Assembly (NCBI GenBank): GCA_964603725.1
Contig: CAZRWW010000005.1
Span: forward strand, 1 to 64,000
Length of the DNA stretch: 64,000 nucleotides
Source of the DNA: CAZDKK01 sp964603725
GTDB lineage: Bacteria; Eisenbacteria; RBG-16-71-46; CAIMUX01; WJJG01
Direction: 5' to 3'
The notes under the pieces are model-generated. The model saw only the letters and a program-made list of their open reading frames with translations, had not been told where the DNA came from and did not search any database. Positions 33,997 to 42,152 of the stretch are shown in pieces; the first letter of the stretch is position 1; each line of letters opens with the position of its first letter. The translations under genes were made by a program, and so were the position numbers.

Positions 33997-34623
33997 ATGA
34001 AGCGACAGGGTCGTGAGAATGGGAGCGCGCCGAGGCGGTGGCGGGGCGGGGTGCGCTTCGTCGGGGTGCTCGGGGTGCTGCTCCTGTGGCTGGTGAACAC
34101 ATCACCCCTGCCGGCGCGCGCCGCGGGCGAGGGGCCTCCCGACGGAAGGTCGTATCTTCTCCGGGCGACGATCTTCGGCGGTGCGGGCAGTTCCGGCAGC
34201 ACCGCCACCCTGCGCACGGTCGGGACGCTGGGACAATCGACGCCCGCCGGCACCGCCGGCGCCGGCGAGTTCCTTCTGTACGCCGGCTTCTGGCGGAACC
34301 TGCTCATGCCCACCTCCGCCACCGGGGAGCCGCGCGTGCCGATCTTCGGCAATCGGTTCCTGGGCGGCCGACCCAATCCCTGCGCGCCGGGCGGGACCCT
34401 GCGCTACTCGCTGGCCGCCGCCGGGCCCGTCGAGCTCGAGATCCTGGACGTCAGTGGACGCCGGGTGCGGACGTTGCTGCGCGGCACCCAGGCCGCGGGA
34501 GTGCACGAGATGCGCTGGGACGGGCGGAGCGACTTGAATGCCGCCCTTCCCTCGGGAGTCTATTTCTGCCGCTTGTCGGCCGGATCCTTCTGCGCGGTCG
34601 AACGGCTGATGCTGGTGCGATGA
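33997..34623 (+). CDS. Exported protein with FlgD-like C-terminal domain
   Basis: 208 residues: signal peptide (FVGVLGVLLLWLVNTSPLPA), a short middle part with YLLRATIFGGAGSSGSTATL and GEFLLYAGFWRN (a pattern common in FCB secreted proteins), then an FlgD-like Ig domain (RPNPCAPGGTLRYSLAAAGP, ILDVSGRRVRTLL, MRWDGRSDLNAALPSGVYFC). The ATG follows GGAGGAGAGGCAG. The stop overlaps a possible start of the next gene, so the two are coupled. It is probably a small surface-anchored partner of the following proteins. Confidence 0.82.
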   Translation: MKRQGRENGSAPRRWRGGVRFVGVLGVLLLWLVNTSPLPARAAGEGPPDGRSYLLRATIFGGAGSSGSTATLRTVGTLGQSTPAGTAGAGEFLLYAGFWRNLLMPTSATGEPRVPIFGNRFLGGRPNPCAPGGTLRYSLAAAGPVELEILDVSGRRVRTLLRGTQAAGVHEMRWDGRSDLNAALPSGVYFCRLSAGSFCAVERLMLVR

Positions 34624-34661
34624 CAGGAGTGGCCACGTGGCCAGGTAGGAGGTATCACACG

Positions 34662-36590
34662 ATGTCGCGCGTCAATACCAATCGCTCGAGTCGGCTCGCC
34701 GTACTGGTCGGCCTGCTGGTCCTGGCCGTTCCGGGGATTGCGGCCGCCCCCGGCCTGATCAACTACCAGGGGATCCTCACGGACGATCTCGGCGCGCCGG
34801 TCGGCGGCCATCACGATCTGACCTTCAGGATCTATCCGGATGCTGCCGGCGGGACCCCGCTCTGGCAGGAAACGCACATCCAGGCCGCTGTGGAGGACGG
34901 CCTCTTCACCGTGATCCTGGGATCGGTCACGACCTTCCCCGCCTCGCTGTTCGACGCGGAGGATCGCTGGATTGGCATCACCATGGATGCCAATCCCGAG
35001 TTCGCGCCGCGCATGCGCATGACCTCGGTGCCCTGGGCCATGCGGGCCGCGGTGGCCGACACGGCCCTGGTGGCCGCGGGATCGGATGGCGACTGGATCG
35101 TCTCCGGCGACGATATGTGGTCCGGCGTGTCCGGCAACGTCGGCGTCGGCACCGACGCGCCCCAGGCCAAGTTCGACGTCCTGTTCGGGGCGCTGCGCTC
35201 TAGCCGCTCCCCCAGCCAGTACCTCGAGATCCGTGACGTGGATGCTACTGGCGCCAAGGTCACCAGCATGTCGCCGGAACTGAACAAGAAGTCCCTGAGC
35301 TTCCACGCATTGCACGACGGGACCGGCAGCCCGGCGGGCGAGACCTGCATGTTCTTCTCGGTGGGCAGCGTGCTGGCGCCCACCGAAGCCCTGGCCATCC
35401 GCGAGTCCGGCAACGTGGGCGTCGGCGTCCACGACCCCGCCTACCGTCTGGACGTGGCCGGAACCGTGCAGATGAGCAGTTTCCGCATGCAGACCGGAGC
35501 CTCAGCGGGCCACGTGCTGACCACCGACTCCAGCGGCAACGGCACCTGGCAACCCGGCGGCGGCCCGGACAACGACTGGACCGTCGTTGGCGACGACATG
35601 TACAGCGCGGTCTCCGGAAACGTAGGCATCGGCACCACCGCACCGGGCAAGCGACTGCAGGTCGGTAACAACACCGTCGCGAACACGGAAGGGATGATCC
35701 GCCTAGCTTCGCGCTCGGGCACCCAGGGCTCCAATCGCACCTGGGACATCGGCGTGCCCGAGACCGATGCGGTCACCACCGGACCGGGCTATTCCTTCGT
35801 GATCGACGATACGAACGCCGGCACCGATCCGGAGTTCATGGTCAAGTACGGAACCGGCCGGGTGGGTGTCGGGACCGTGGCGCCGGAGGCGCAGGTGCAC
35901 ATCTACAAGGCATCTGATGCAACCGCCGAGTATGCGCTCAAGGTGGAGACAGTCACCTGGAATCCTCCCATCGCTAATCATCACTTCATCCTTATCAACG
36001 GAACGCACATCAACGCCGAGCGGTCTTCGGGAACCGACGACTTGCACTTGAACTACGACGCCACGGGCGACGTCACGCTGGCCTACGGCGGTGGCAATGT
36101 GGGTATCGGGACCTCTTCACCCGACGCCAAGCTCGAGGTTGTCGGCACCGCCAAGGTCAGTATCCTCGAGATCTCCGGCGCGGACCTGGCGGAGAAATTC
36201 CCCACGAGCGAGGAGACCAGGCCGGGGATGGTGGTCGGCATTGATCCGAGTCACCCCGGCCAGCTCTGCCTGACGCGCCAGGCCTACGACCGGCGCGTGG
36301 CCGGCGTGGTCAGCGGCGCGAATGATCTCTCGGTGGGCGCCGTGCTGGGCAATCTCCCCGGCTCCGAGAAGAGCGTGCCGATCGCGCTGAGCGGGCGGGT
36401 GTGGGTCTGGTGCGATACGGCCACGGGCGGGATCGAGCCGGGCGACATGCTCACGACCGCGGACCGGCCCGGTCACGCGATGCGGGCCAGCGATCCCGGG
36501 CGCGAACACGGAGCGATCCTCGGCAAGGCGATGACGGGACTCGCTCAGGGTCGCACGGGGCTCGTTCTGGTGCTGGTCAACCTGCAGTAG
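34662..36590 (+). CDS. Tail-fibre-like exported protein with GNVGIGT repeats
   Basis: 642 residues. The signal peptide is LAVLVGLLVLAVPGIAAAPG. An N-terminal domain seen in many such proteins follows (INYQGILTDDLGAPVGGHHD, PWAMRAAVADTA). Then come at least four repeats around GNVGIGT/VGVGT..P, as in phage-tail-fibre-like bacterial proteins. The C-terminal domain of about 140 residues (ISGADLAEKFPTSEETRPGM, RRVAGVVSGANDLSVGA, GRVWVWCDTATGGIEPGDML, GAILGKAMTGL) resembles the end domain found on many bacterial fibre-like proteins. An ATG at 34620 overlaps the upstream stop, but AGGAGG 10 nt before 34662 decides the start. It is probably an extracellular fibre or adhesin, co-transcribed with the C10 protease. 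Confidence 0.82.
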   Translation: MSRVNTNRSSRLAVLVGLLVLAVPGIAAAPGLINYQGILTDDLGAPVGGHHDLTFRIYPDAAGGTPLWQETHIQAAVEDGLFTVILGSVTTFPASLFDAEDRWIGITMDANPEFAPRMRMTSVPWAMRAAVADTALVAAGSDGDWIVSGDDMWSGVSGNVGVGTDAPQAKFDVLFGALRSSRSPSQYLEIRDVDATGAKVTSMSPELNKKSLSFHALHDGTGSPAGETCMFFSVGSVLAPTEALAIRESGNVGVGVHDPAYRLDVAGTVQMSSFRMQTGASAGHVLTTDSSGNGTWQPGGGPDNDWTVVGDDMYSAVSGNVGIGTTAPGKRLQVGNNTVANTEGMIRLASRSGTQGSNRTWDIGVPETDAVTTGPGYSFVIDDTNAGTDPEFMVKYGTGRVGVGTVAPEAQVHIYKASDATAEYALKVETVTWNPPIANHHFILINGTHINAERSSGTDDLHLNYDATGDVTLAYGGGNVGIGTSSPDAKLEVVGTAKVSILEISGADLAEKFPTSEETRPGMVVGIDPSHPGQLCLTRQAYDRRVAGVVSGANDLSVGAVLGNLPGSEKSVPIALSGRVWVWCDTATGGIEPGDMLTTADRPGHAMRASDPGREHGAILGKAMTGLAQGRTGLVLVLVNLQ

Positions 36591-36611
36591 CGCGAGGGAG
36601 GACAGGTCGCC

Positions 36612-38288
36612 ATGACCCGCATGATCAGAAGGTGGATCCTGACCACGGGCACCGTACTTGCCACGTGCGCAATCCGTGCCGCGTGCGCAATCCGTGCCGC
36701 GTGCGCAATCCGTGCCGCGTGCGTCATCCGTGTCGCGGGTGCTGTCCTTGCCGCGAGCGTGGTCTGCGTTCCCGCTGTCTGCCTGGCCGCCGAGGTCGCA
36801 CGGGACGACGTGTGGGCGGCGGTAGAGACGTGGGTGCGTGAGGTGACCGCTGATGCCCGGCCCGATGCCGTTGTGGCGGATCTCGAGCCCTACCTCGACG
36901 GTGGGCGCGTCGTCGCATACATCGCGCGGCTCAGTCAAGGTGGCTACTGCATCGCGGGCGCCGACGACCGACTCCTGCCCGTCGTATCCTACGCGCCCCG
37001 GGGAGACTATGACCCGGCCTGCCCGGGACACGAGTGGGTCCTGAGCGATCTGGCCACCCGGCTCGAGCGCCTCGACGAGGCCGAGGCCGCGCGCGACCCG
37101 ATCCTCGCTCAGTACCGGGAGAAGCTCGAGCAGCGCCGCAACGATTGGCAGGCCCTGATCGCCGGCAGGCAACCAGTCGATCGCCTGGAGGACGCCCTGC
37201 GGGAAACCCCGGTGCAGATGACCTTGCCCGTCACCTCGCTTTGGCATCAGCTCCCGCCGTTCAACATGTACTGCCCGGTACTGCCCCCTGGTTCAGATGC
37301 TCACTGCGTCGTCGGTTGTGTATCCACCGGGTCGGCCCAGATCATGTACTACTGGAAGTGGCCGCTGACCGGCGTGGGATCGGGCGCGACCACGTACTAC
37401 TACTGGTACACCACGAACTGGATCGGCGAGCTTCTGGTGAATGACCCCGGACCGATCCCGGCTGATCTCCAGGGCCGCCTGATGTGGACGTCCCAGTATG
37501 GCGGAACGCTATGGATGAACGCCTACTGGGACGCCTCAATCCGGTTCCGCGCTGAGCACTTCAGCGAGAATCCGGCCCCGGAGTACCTGGCCGCCCTGGC
37601 CGCCCTCTATGCCCGACAGACCGCGGGCGCCCTGGTGATCAACTGCAACTTCGCCACGACTTACGACTGGGGCATCATGCACGACACGGCCCACGACCCC
37701 CCCGATCCCGGCGACGAGGAAGCGGCCAAGCTCTCCTACCACATGGCCGTGGCCGCCGTTTCGGAGTTCGGCCTCATGGGCACGGGCTCTGACCACCCAC
37801 GGGCCCTCGCGGCCCTGGAGGATCACTTCCGCTACGACACCGACGCGTACAGCGGCGAGATGATCAGCACGAGCGGGATGATCACCGACATCAAATGGCT
37901 GCGCCCCGCCCAGATGTCCGGGCCGGGCCACTCCTGGATGGTCTGCGGCTACAACACAGGCGTCTCGCCCTACCAATTCCTGATGAACTACGGCTGGCCG
38001 GGCACGCACCTCACCTGGGACACGATCGACGACATCTTCCCCGGTTACCACGATAACATCCTGCGGATCGCGCCGGTCGGCGTGGTCAAGTTCGTCGGCA
38101 GTACCGTGGCAGGCGACGGCAGCCCGGCCAACCCGTATCGCGACCTGGCGCAGGCGGCGACGCAGGCTCCCAGCGGGTGCACGCTGATCTTCAAGGCCGC
38201 CACGGTGAATCCCTTCGCGGCCACATCGGTCGTGATCGACCGGCCGATGACGCTGAAGGGAGTCGACGTGACGATTCTGCCGCAGTAG
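36612..38288 (+). CDS. Secreted C10-family (streptopain-like) cysteine protease
   Basis: 558 residues. The signal region is enlarged by a hexapeptide repeat (AIRAAC three times, then a variant). A propeptide follows (WVREVTADARPDAVVADLEP; GGYCIAGADDRLLPVVSYAP is typical of the SpeB-type pro-domain). The peptidase domain has the catalytic Cys in HCVVGCVSTGSAQIMYYWKW and the His in GPGHSWMVCGYN, then FLMNYGWPGTHLTWDT as in C10 enzymes. The C-terminal tail of about 70 residues (VKFVGSTVAGDGSPANPYRD, VVIDRPMTLKGVDVTILPQ) is related to the subtilisin's tail. The ATG follows GGAGGACAGGTCGCC. It is predicted to be an active exported protease. Confidence 0.9.
   Translation: MTRMIRRWILTTGTVLATCAIRAACAIRAACAIRAACVIRVAGAVLAASVVCVPAVCLAAEVARDDVWAAVETWVREVTADARPDAVVADLEPYLDGGRVVAYIARLSQGGYCIAGADDRLLPVVSYAPRGDYDPACPGHEWVLSDLATRLERLDEAEAARDPILAQYREKLEQRRNDWQALIAGRQPVDRLEDALRETPVQMTLPVTSLWHQLPPFNMYCPVLPPGSDAHCVVGCVSTGSAQIMYYWKWPLTGVGSGATTYYYWYTTNWIGELLVNDPGPIPADLQGRLMWTSQYGGTLWMNAYWDASIRFRAEHFSENPAPEYLAALAALYARQTAGALVINCNFATTYDWGIMHDTAHDPPDPGDEEAAKLSYHMAVAAVSEFGLMGTGSDHPRALAALEDHFRYDTDAYSGEMISTSGMITDIKWLRPAQMSGPGHSWMVCGYNTGVSPYQFLMNYGWPGTHLTWDTIDDIFPGYHDNILRIAPVGVVKFVGSTVAGDGSPANPYRDLAQAATQAPSGCTLIFKAATVNPFAATSVVIDRPMTLKGVDVTILPQ
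36665..36736 (+). repeat. 18-bp tandem repeat inside the C10 protease signal sequence
   Basis: GTGCGCAATCCGTGCCGC occurs exactly three times (36665-36718), followed by a diverged fourth copy (36719-36736). The period is a multiple of three, so copy-number change lengthens the leader peptide by six residues without breaking the frame. Confidence 0.92.
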
Positions 38289-38306
38289 CGGAGCTCAGAA
38301 TCGCTC

Positions 38307-38840
38307 CTACCCCTCGGCCGGCACCTGCCGCGTCTCCTTGACCTCCAGGAAGACGCGCTCCCCCGCCTTCAGTCCGCCGGCGCCGCCCTTGATGAACGGT
38401 CCGACGAGCACGAGCGTGAGCACGATCGAGGTGAACCGGCGCGACTTGCCCTTGAAGGCCTGGCGGCCCTTGATCGCCACCGGAATCTGGTCTGCCCCCA
38501 CGGGAATCCACCCGTCGGTGAAGACGACCTCTCCGGCCTTGCCGAACATGCCGTTGCCCTTGGCCTCCGCGACGACGAGCACGCCCTCGGTCCCGGCCGC
38601 GATGGCGACCTGCTCGTGCACCTCCACGTTGTTGACGACGCGGAAGCGCACCTGGCCCGCGGCCTCGACATGGCCGCCGGTGGCGTCGTCGATCATCTCG
38701 GCCTCGATCTCTCGCCCCTGGCGCAGCGTGACCATCGTCTGGGCGTGCGCGGCCGCCAGGGGCAGCGGGAGCTGTCCGATGATCAGCGCACTCATGAGGA
38801 CCATCACGACCAACTTGCGCAGGCTCTTCGCGCGAAGCAT
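38307..38840 (-). CDS. Exported protein of unknown function
   Basis: About 177 residues with a signal peptide (VVMVLMSALIIGQLPLPLAA). The mature part is beta-rich (VTLRQGREIEAEMIDDATGG, QVRFRVVNNVEVHEQVAIAA, GVLVVAEAKGNGMFGKAGEV). This pattern of 'entry value, AGT.G.V..A...G.FGKAG' resembles OB-like or VirB10-like beta domains in envelope proteins. A late hydrophobic stretch (SIVLTLVLVGPFIKG) may be a hairpin or membrane segment. The ATG at 38840 lies after GGAGGGTTCC. It converges with the C10 protease gene. No specific function can be given. Confidence 0.7.
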   Translation of the reverse strand: MLRAKSLRKLVVMVLMSALIIGQLPLPLAAAHAQTMVTLRQGREIEAEMIDDATGGHVEAAGQVRFRVVNNVEVHEQVAIAAGTEGVLVVAEAKGNGMFGKAGEVVFTDGWIPVGADQIPVAIKGRQAFKGKSRRFTSIVLTLVLVGPFIKGGAGGLKAGERVFLEVKETRQVPAEG

Positions 38841-38979
38841 GGAACCCTCCGGACGTTCAGCGGCTGTGGACATCGGCTGCCTGACTCGGGGCCCCGATCA
38901 CCCGGCCGGGGGTCCCCACGGAGTCATGACAATCGGCGGCATCATAGCAGCGGCCGTCAGCCGCGGCTAGCGCGCTCCA

Positions 38980-39351
38980 TCAAGCCTCGCCCATGCCCTG
39001 CCGGTCTCGGTATCTGGCCAGGGCATTGCGCAGCGCACTCGTGAAGGCTTCCAGATCTTCCGGCGTGAACAGGATGCGCCGGACACACCCCTGGCTCTTA
39101 TCGAGCACGACGTGCTCCAGGAAGTTGGCCCAGTCCAACTTCAGAGCCGGGCGGAAGTTCTTCAGGTGAAGATCCCCTCTGAGGAGCCCTTTCACCTCGG
39201 ACTCGGAGATCTCGACCCGTTCGATCTGATCGAACGGCACCGTGAGCTTGCCGAAGCGCGTGTCGAACTCCACGCGCCCGTCGTAGATGCGGTACTCCTG
39301 CCACAGGCTCTTGGCCGTGCCCCTTGACGCGAAGATCTGCGTTTCGCTCAT
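38980..39351 (-). CDS. Small PH-like domain protein, unknown function
   Basis: 123 residues without a signal peptide. The pattern is that of a bacterial pleckstrin-like/GRAM beta-barrel (EYRIYDGRVEFDTRFGKLTV, then PFDQIERVEISES, then LHLKNFRPALKLDWANFLEH) followed by a C-terminal helix (PEDLEAFTSALRNALARYRD). The ATG follows AAGGAGGGGGTGGGTTC. The same frame stays open to 39846, but that part has no coding character. Its role is unknown; it is probably cytoplasmic or peripheral to the membrane. Confidence 0.72.
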   Translation of the reverse strand: MSETQIFASRGTAKSLWQEYRIYDGRVEFDTRFGKLTVPFDQIERVEISESEVKGLLRGDLHLKNFRPALKLDWANFLEHVVLDKSQGCVRRILFTPEDLEAFTSALRNALARYRDRQGMGEA

Positions 39352-39395
39352 GAACCCACCCCCTCCTTGGTCCTGCTCCGCGGCCGAGCTTCGCC

Positions 39396-41081
39396 TTACT
39401 TCACGACGATCAGCTTCCCCACTCGCACCTCGCCCTCCGTCGTGAGCCGGGCGAAGTGGATGCACGCCGGCGCCGGCCGACCCGCCGGAGCTCGCACGGC
39501 CCACTGCGCCTCGTGATCGCCCGCCGGCAGGAGGCGGTCGACCAGGGTTGCGAGCCGTCGTCCCTGCAAGTCGTGGATGTCCAGGCGGACCCGCCCTTCG
39601 TGCTCCAGGGAGTACGGGATTCGCAGCGTGGAGGCGAGGGGATCGAAGAACACCCGCAGCGCTCCGGGCACCGGCGGATCCCCGCGATGGCGGTTCTGCA
39701 CGCTTGAATAGGCCCCGAACTTGACTGCGAAGACGTCGTAGACCCCGGCGCTCACCAGGGGTCCACCACCGAAGTCGACCGTTAGCGCGAAGCTCCCGGT
39801 CGCGGCCACCTCCGCGCCGGGACCAACGCAGACGTCGTTGCCCCACTGATCCCCGGCGTCCCCATGGCGCTGGCTGGTGAGATGGAAGCCGTTGTCGTTG
39901 TAGGTGGCCACGAAGATGTCGTTCAGCCCGGCGCTGGTCAGGGGCCCGCCGCCCAGATCACATGTCCCCTGGAACTGGCCGGTCAGGGCAATGGTCCCGA
40001 GAAGCTTGCCGGAGACGCCGCGGCCGTAGTCGTCCGACGAGCCGCCAAAGGAGCGGCTCCACCGGTGAACGCCGTTGGAGTCGAACTTGGCCAGGAAGAT
40101 ATCGTTGCCACCGTGACTGGCCAGGCTGCCGCCGCCGAGATTGATCGTCCCCTGGAAGTACCCCGTGACCACGTGCTCGGGATACACGCCCATCTGGATC
40201 ACGGCATCGGAGCCGCTCTGATCTTGAGCATCCCCGAACAACCGGCTCCAGCGATGATTGCCCCCGGCGTCGTAACTGGCCACGAGCACGTCGGTGCCGC
40301 CGGCGCTGGTCAGCACCCCGCCCCCGCAGTTGATCGACCCGGCGACGCTGCCGACGATGGTGTTCCAGCCATGGACGTGGCAAGCGATGCCGTTTGCGAG
40401 CTGATTGCCGGCACTGCCGTAGCTGCGGCTCCACAGGTGGGACGCGCTGCTGCCGTCGAGCTCGGCATGCCAGATGTCGCTGCCGCCCGCGCTCACCAGC
40501 GGCCCGCCCCCGAGATCGATGGTGCCCGAGAAGTCGCCGACGAGGTAGGTCATGCCGCCGTTGCCCTGCGCGACGCCGCGGCCGAACTGGGCCGCCTGAT
40601 CGCCGAACCGCTTGCTCCAGAAGCTGGCACCGCTGGGATAGAACTTGGCCACGAAGACGTCGTAGCTGCCCTGCGATGTCAACGACCCGGTCCCGAAGTT
40701 GATCGTGTTCTCGAAGTGCCCCACGAGCAGGATGTAGCCGCCGCTGAGCACATCCAGGCCGCCGGGGTACTGCGCTCCGGCCGATCCGAAGGACCGACTC
40801 CAGAGATGCGCTCCGGAAGCATCGAACTTGGCGAGGAAGATGTCGAAGCCCCCGGCGCTCGTGAGCCAACCACCCCCCAGGTTGATGGAGCCCTCGAAGT
40901 AGCCGGCAATGATGACGTCCCCGTTGTCCGCCACGACGATGCAGCGACCGTACTGGCCGCTGGCGTCGCCGAAGCCCCTGCTCCAGCCGTGAGGCAGAGT
41001 CTGGGCCGACGCGACGCTTGCTTGAAACGCCAGCCCAACGACGAACGCGCAAAGTGGAACGAAGACAGATCGAGTGGACAT
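39396..41081 (-). CDS. Secreted SBBP-like repeat propeller with FlgD-like tail
   Basis: 561 residues. The signal peptide is VPLCAFVVGLAFQASVASAQ. Seven repeats of about 62 residues follow, each starting WSRxFGDxxxQ and containing a GxFxGxxxxGGGxLxSAGxxDxFxAKFD core (for example HRWSRSFGGSSDDYGRGV). This is the beta-propeller repeat type (SBBP) of secreted bacterial proteins. The C-terminal domain is FlgD-like but weaker than others here (IPYSLEHEGRVRLDIHDLQG, LPAGDHEAQWAVRAPAG, REVRVGKLIVVK-like end). The ATG follows GAGGAGGAAGCC. Upstream lie a TAGAAT box (41142-41137) and a run of 15 C on this strand, so expression could be phase-variable. Confidence 0.85.
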   Translation of the reverse strand: MSTRSVFVPLCAFVVGLAFQASVASAQTLPHGWSRGFGDASGQYGRCIVVADNGDVIIAGYFEGSINLGGGWLTSAGGFDIFLAKFDASGAHLWSRSFGSAGAQYPGGLDVLSGGYILLVGHFENTINFGTGSLTSQGSYDVFVAKFYPSGASFWSKRFGDQAAQFGRGVAQGNGGMTYLVGDFSGTIDLGGGPLVSAGGSDIWHAELDGSSASHLWSRSYGSAGNQLANGIACHVHGWNTIVGSVAGSINCGGGVLTSAGGTDVLVASYDAGGNHRWSRLFGDAQDQSGSDAVIQMGVYPEHVVTGYFQGTINLGGGSLASHGGNDIFLAKFDSNGVHRWSRSFGGSSDDYGRGVSGKLLGTIALTGQFQGTCDLGGGPLTSAGLNDIFVATYNDNGFHLTSQRHGDAGDQWGNDVCVGPGAEVAATGSFALTVDFGGGPLVSAGVYDVFAVKFGAYSSVQNRHRGDPPVPGALRVFFDPLASTLRIPYSLEHEGRVRLDIHDLQGRRLATLVDRLLPAGDHEAQWAVRAPAGRPAPACIHFARLTTEGEVRVGKLIVVK

Positions 41082-41136
41082 GGCTTCCTCCTCTCGCTTT
41101 CGGTGCGGGATGATGCGGACACTGGCACGCAGGTCA

Positions 41137-41142
41137 ATTCTA
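41137..41142 (-). promoter_or_regulatory. TAGAAT -10-like box upstream of the SBBP-repeat gene
   Basis: TAGAAT about 55 bp before the start codon, the same hexamer seen before the EamA and CHAT genes. No convincing -35 was found. Confidence 0.3.
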
Positions 41143-41226
41143 CCCCCATGGGTAACACCGCGAGCAGTGGAATCGGCACGCGTTCAGCCGTGATTCGCGC
41201 TGCGCGGGAGGACAGCGGCAGGACCC

Positions 41227-41241
41227 GGGGGGGGGGGGGGG
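41227..41241. repeat. 15-G homopolymer tract
   Basis: Fifteen G on the plus strand (C on the coding strand of both neighbours). It lies 15 bp downstream of the GAP1-N-like stop and about 85 bp upstream of the TAGAAT box of the SBBP-repeat gene. Tracts of this length are prone to slipped-strand change, and also to sequencing error. Confidence 0.9.
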
Positions 41242-41256
41242 CGGCCACCGGGTCTT

Positions 41257-42117
41257 TCACATTCCAGCTCGTTCGACCCGGTAGATCACGTCCTCAATGC
41301 GCTGCGGCTGACCCCCCTCCGCCTCGTACAGGCACCACAGGTCGTACCGCCGCACAGGCCGGAAGGCCAGCGTGGCCACCGACACCTCCGCGCGCCGCTC
41401 GGCCGGCAGCGCGGCCAGCGCGCCGCGCATCAAGTGGCGCACCGCAGGGGTCGCTCGCTGCGCCGCGATCCGCACCGTGGCGCCCTCGCCGAGCGCCGCG
41501 GCCACGTCCGTCACCCGCTGCCGCGCCGCGGGCGACAGGGGCCTGGCGGCGTTCGGGCCCTGGCCCGCGCTCGCGGCCGGAGCCGACGCTGAAGCCGGCG
41601 CCGCTGCTGAAGCCGACGCCGCTGCTGAAGCCGACGCAGCCCGCAGCATTCCGGCATCGATCGTCAGCGCCGCGCACTGATCGCCCTCGAACCAGCGCTC
41701 GCGGAAGAATCCGGCTTCATCGTAGGCGAAGAGATCGGCGCCGCCTTGCAGATAGTCGTCGTGCGACACCGCCAGCACCTGGTGGAACCACGCCATGCGC
41801 CCGCCAGCGTCCACGCCGTGGCGCAGGACCTTGCCGACCAGGTGCACAGCCTCCACGCTGGCGCCCGCGCTCTCGCCGCCGGCTGCGCCGGGACCGCGGC
41901 CCGGCCGCCGCTGGCCCGTGTCGTTCGCGCCGCCCGGCCGCGCCACCACGTGGTACAGCGCCCCGCCGAACTCGGGGGTCAGGATCTCGCCCCACGCCTT
42001 GCAAGCCTCGACCGCCCGCGCGGCGAGCTCGGCCGTGATGCCCTCGGACCGCGAAACCAGCGTGAAGCCTTGCGTGAAGGTGAACGTGCCGTAGACGAGC
42101 TGTTCAACGCGGATCAT
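41257..42117 (-). CDS. GAP1-N-like protein (GTPase-associated protein)
   Basis: 286 residues. The N-terminus (MIRVEQLVYGTFTFTQGFTL, VSRSEGITAELAARAVEACK) matches my recollection of the GAP1 N-terminal domain of GTPase-associated conflict systems (pattern VxQLxYGTFxxxxGYxLLxxSxG). The middle part has FHQVLAVSHDDYLQGGADLF. An Ala/Ser-rich low-complexity linker (about residues 170-200) separates a C-terminal helical part with VATLAFRPVRRYDLWCL. The frame is open further upstream, but the ATG at 42117 follows GAAGGGGACGTG. It is the last gene of the operon, 35 bp after the TssM-like GTPase gene, which fits a GTPase/GAP1 pairing. Confidence 0.65.
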   Translation of the reverse strand: MIRVEQLVYGTFTFTQGFTLVSRSEGITAELAARAVEACKAWGEILTPEFGGALYHVVARPGGANDTGQRRPGRGPGAAGGESAGASVEAVHLVGKVLRHGVDAGGRMAWFHQVLAVSHDDYLQGGADLFAYDEAGFFRERWFEGDQCAALTIDAGMLRAASASAAASASAAAPASASAPAASAGQGPNAARPLSPAARQRVTDVAAALGEGATVRIAAQRATPAVRHLMRGALAALPAERRAEVSVATLAFRPVRRYDLWCLYEAEGGQPQRIEDVIYRVERAGM

Positions 42118-42152
42118 CACGTCCCCTTCGCCGGAGCGGCGCGGTCCCCCGC

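Noticed and set aside
39864..42038. 724-codon plus-strand frame opposite the SBBP-repeat and GAP1-N-like genes
   Set aside because: Crosses the 15-G tract and has no recognisable domain; shadow of repeat DNA.
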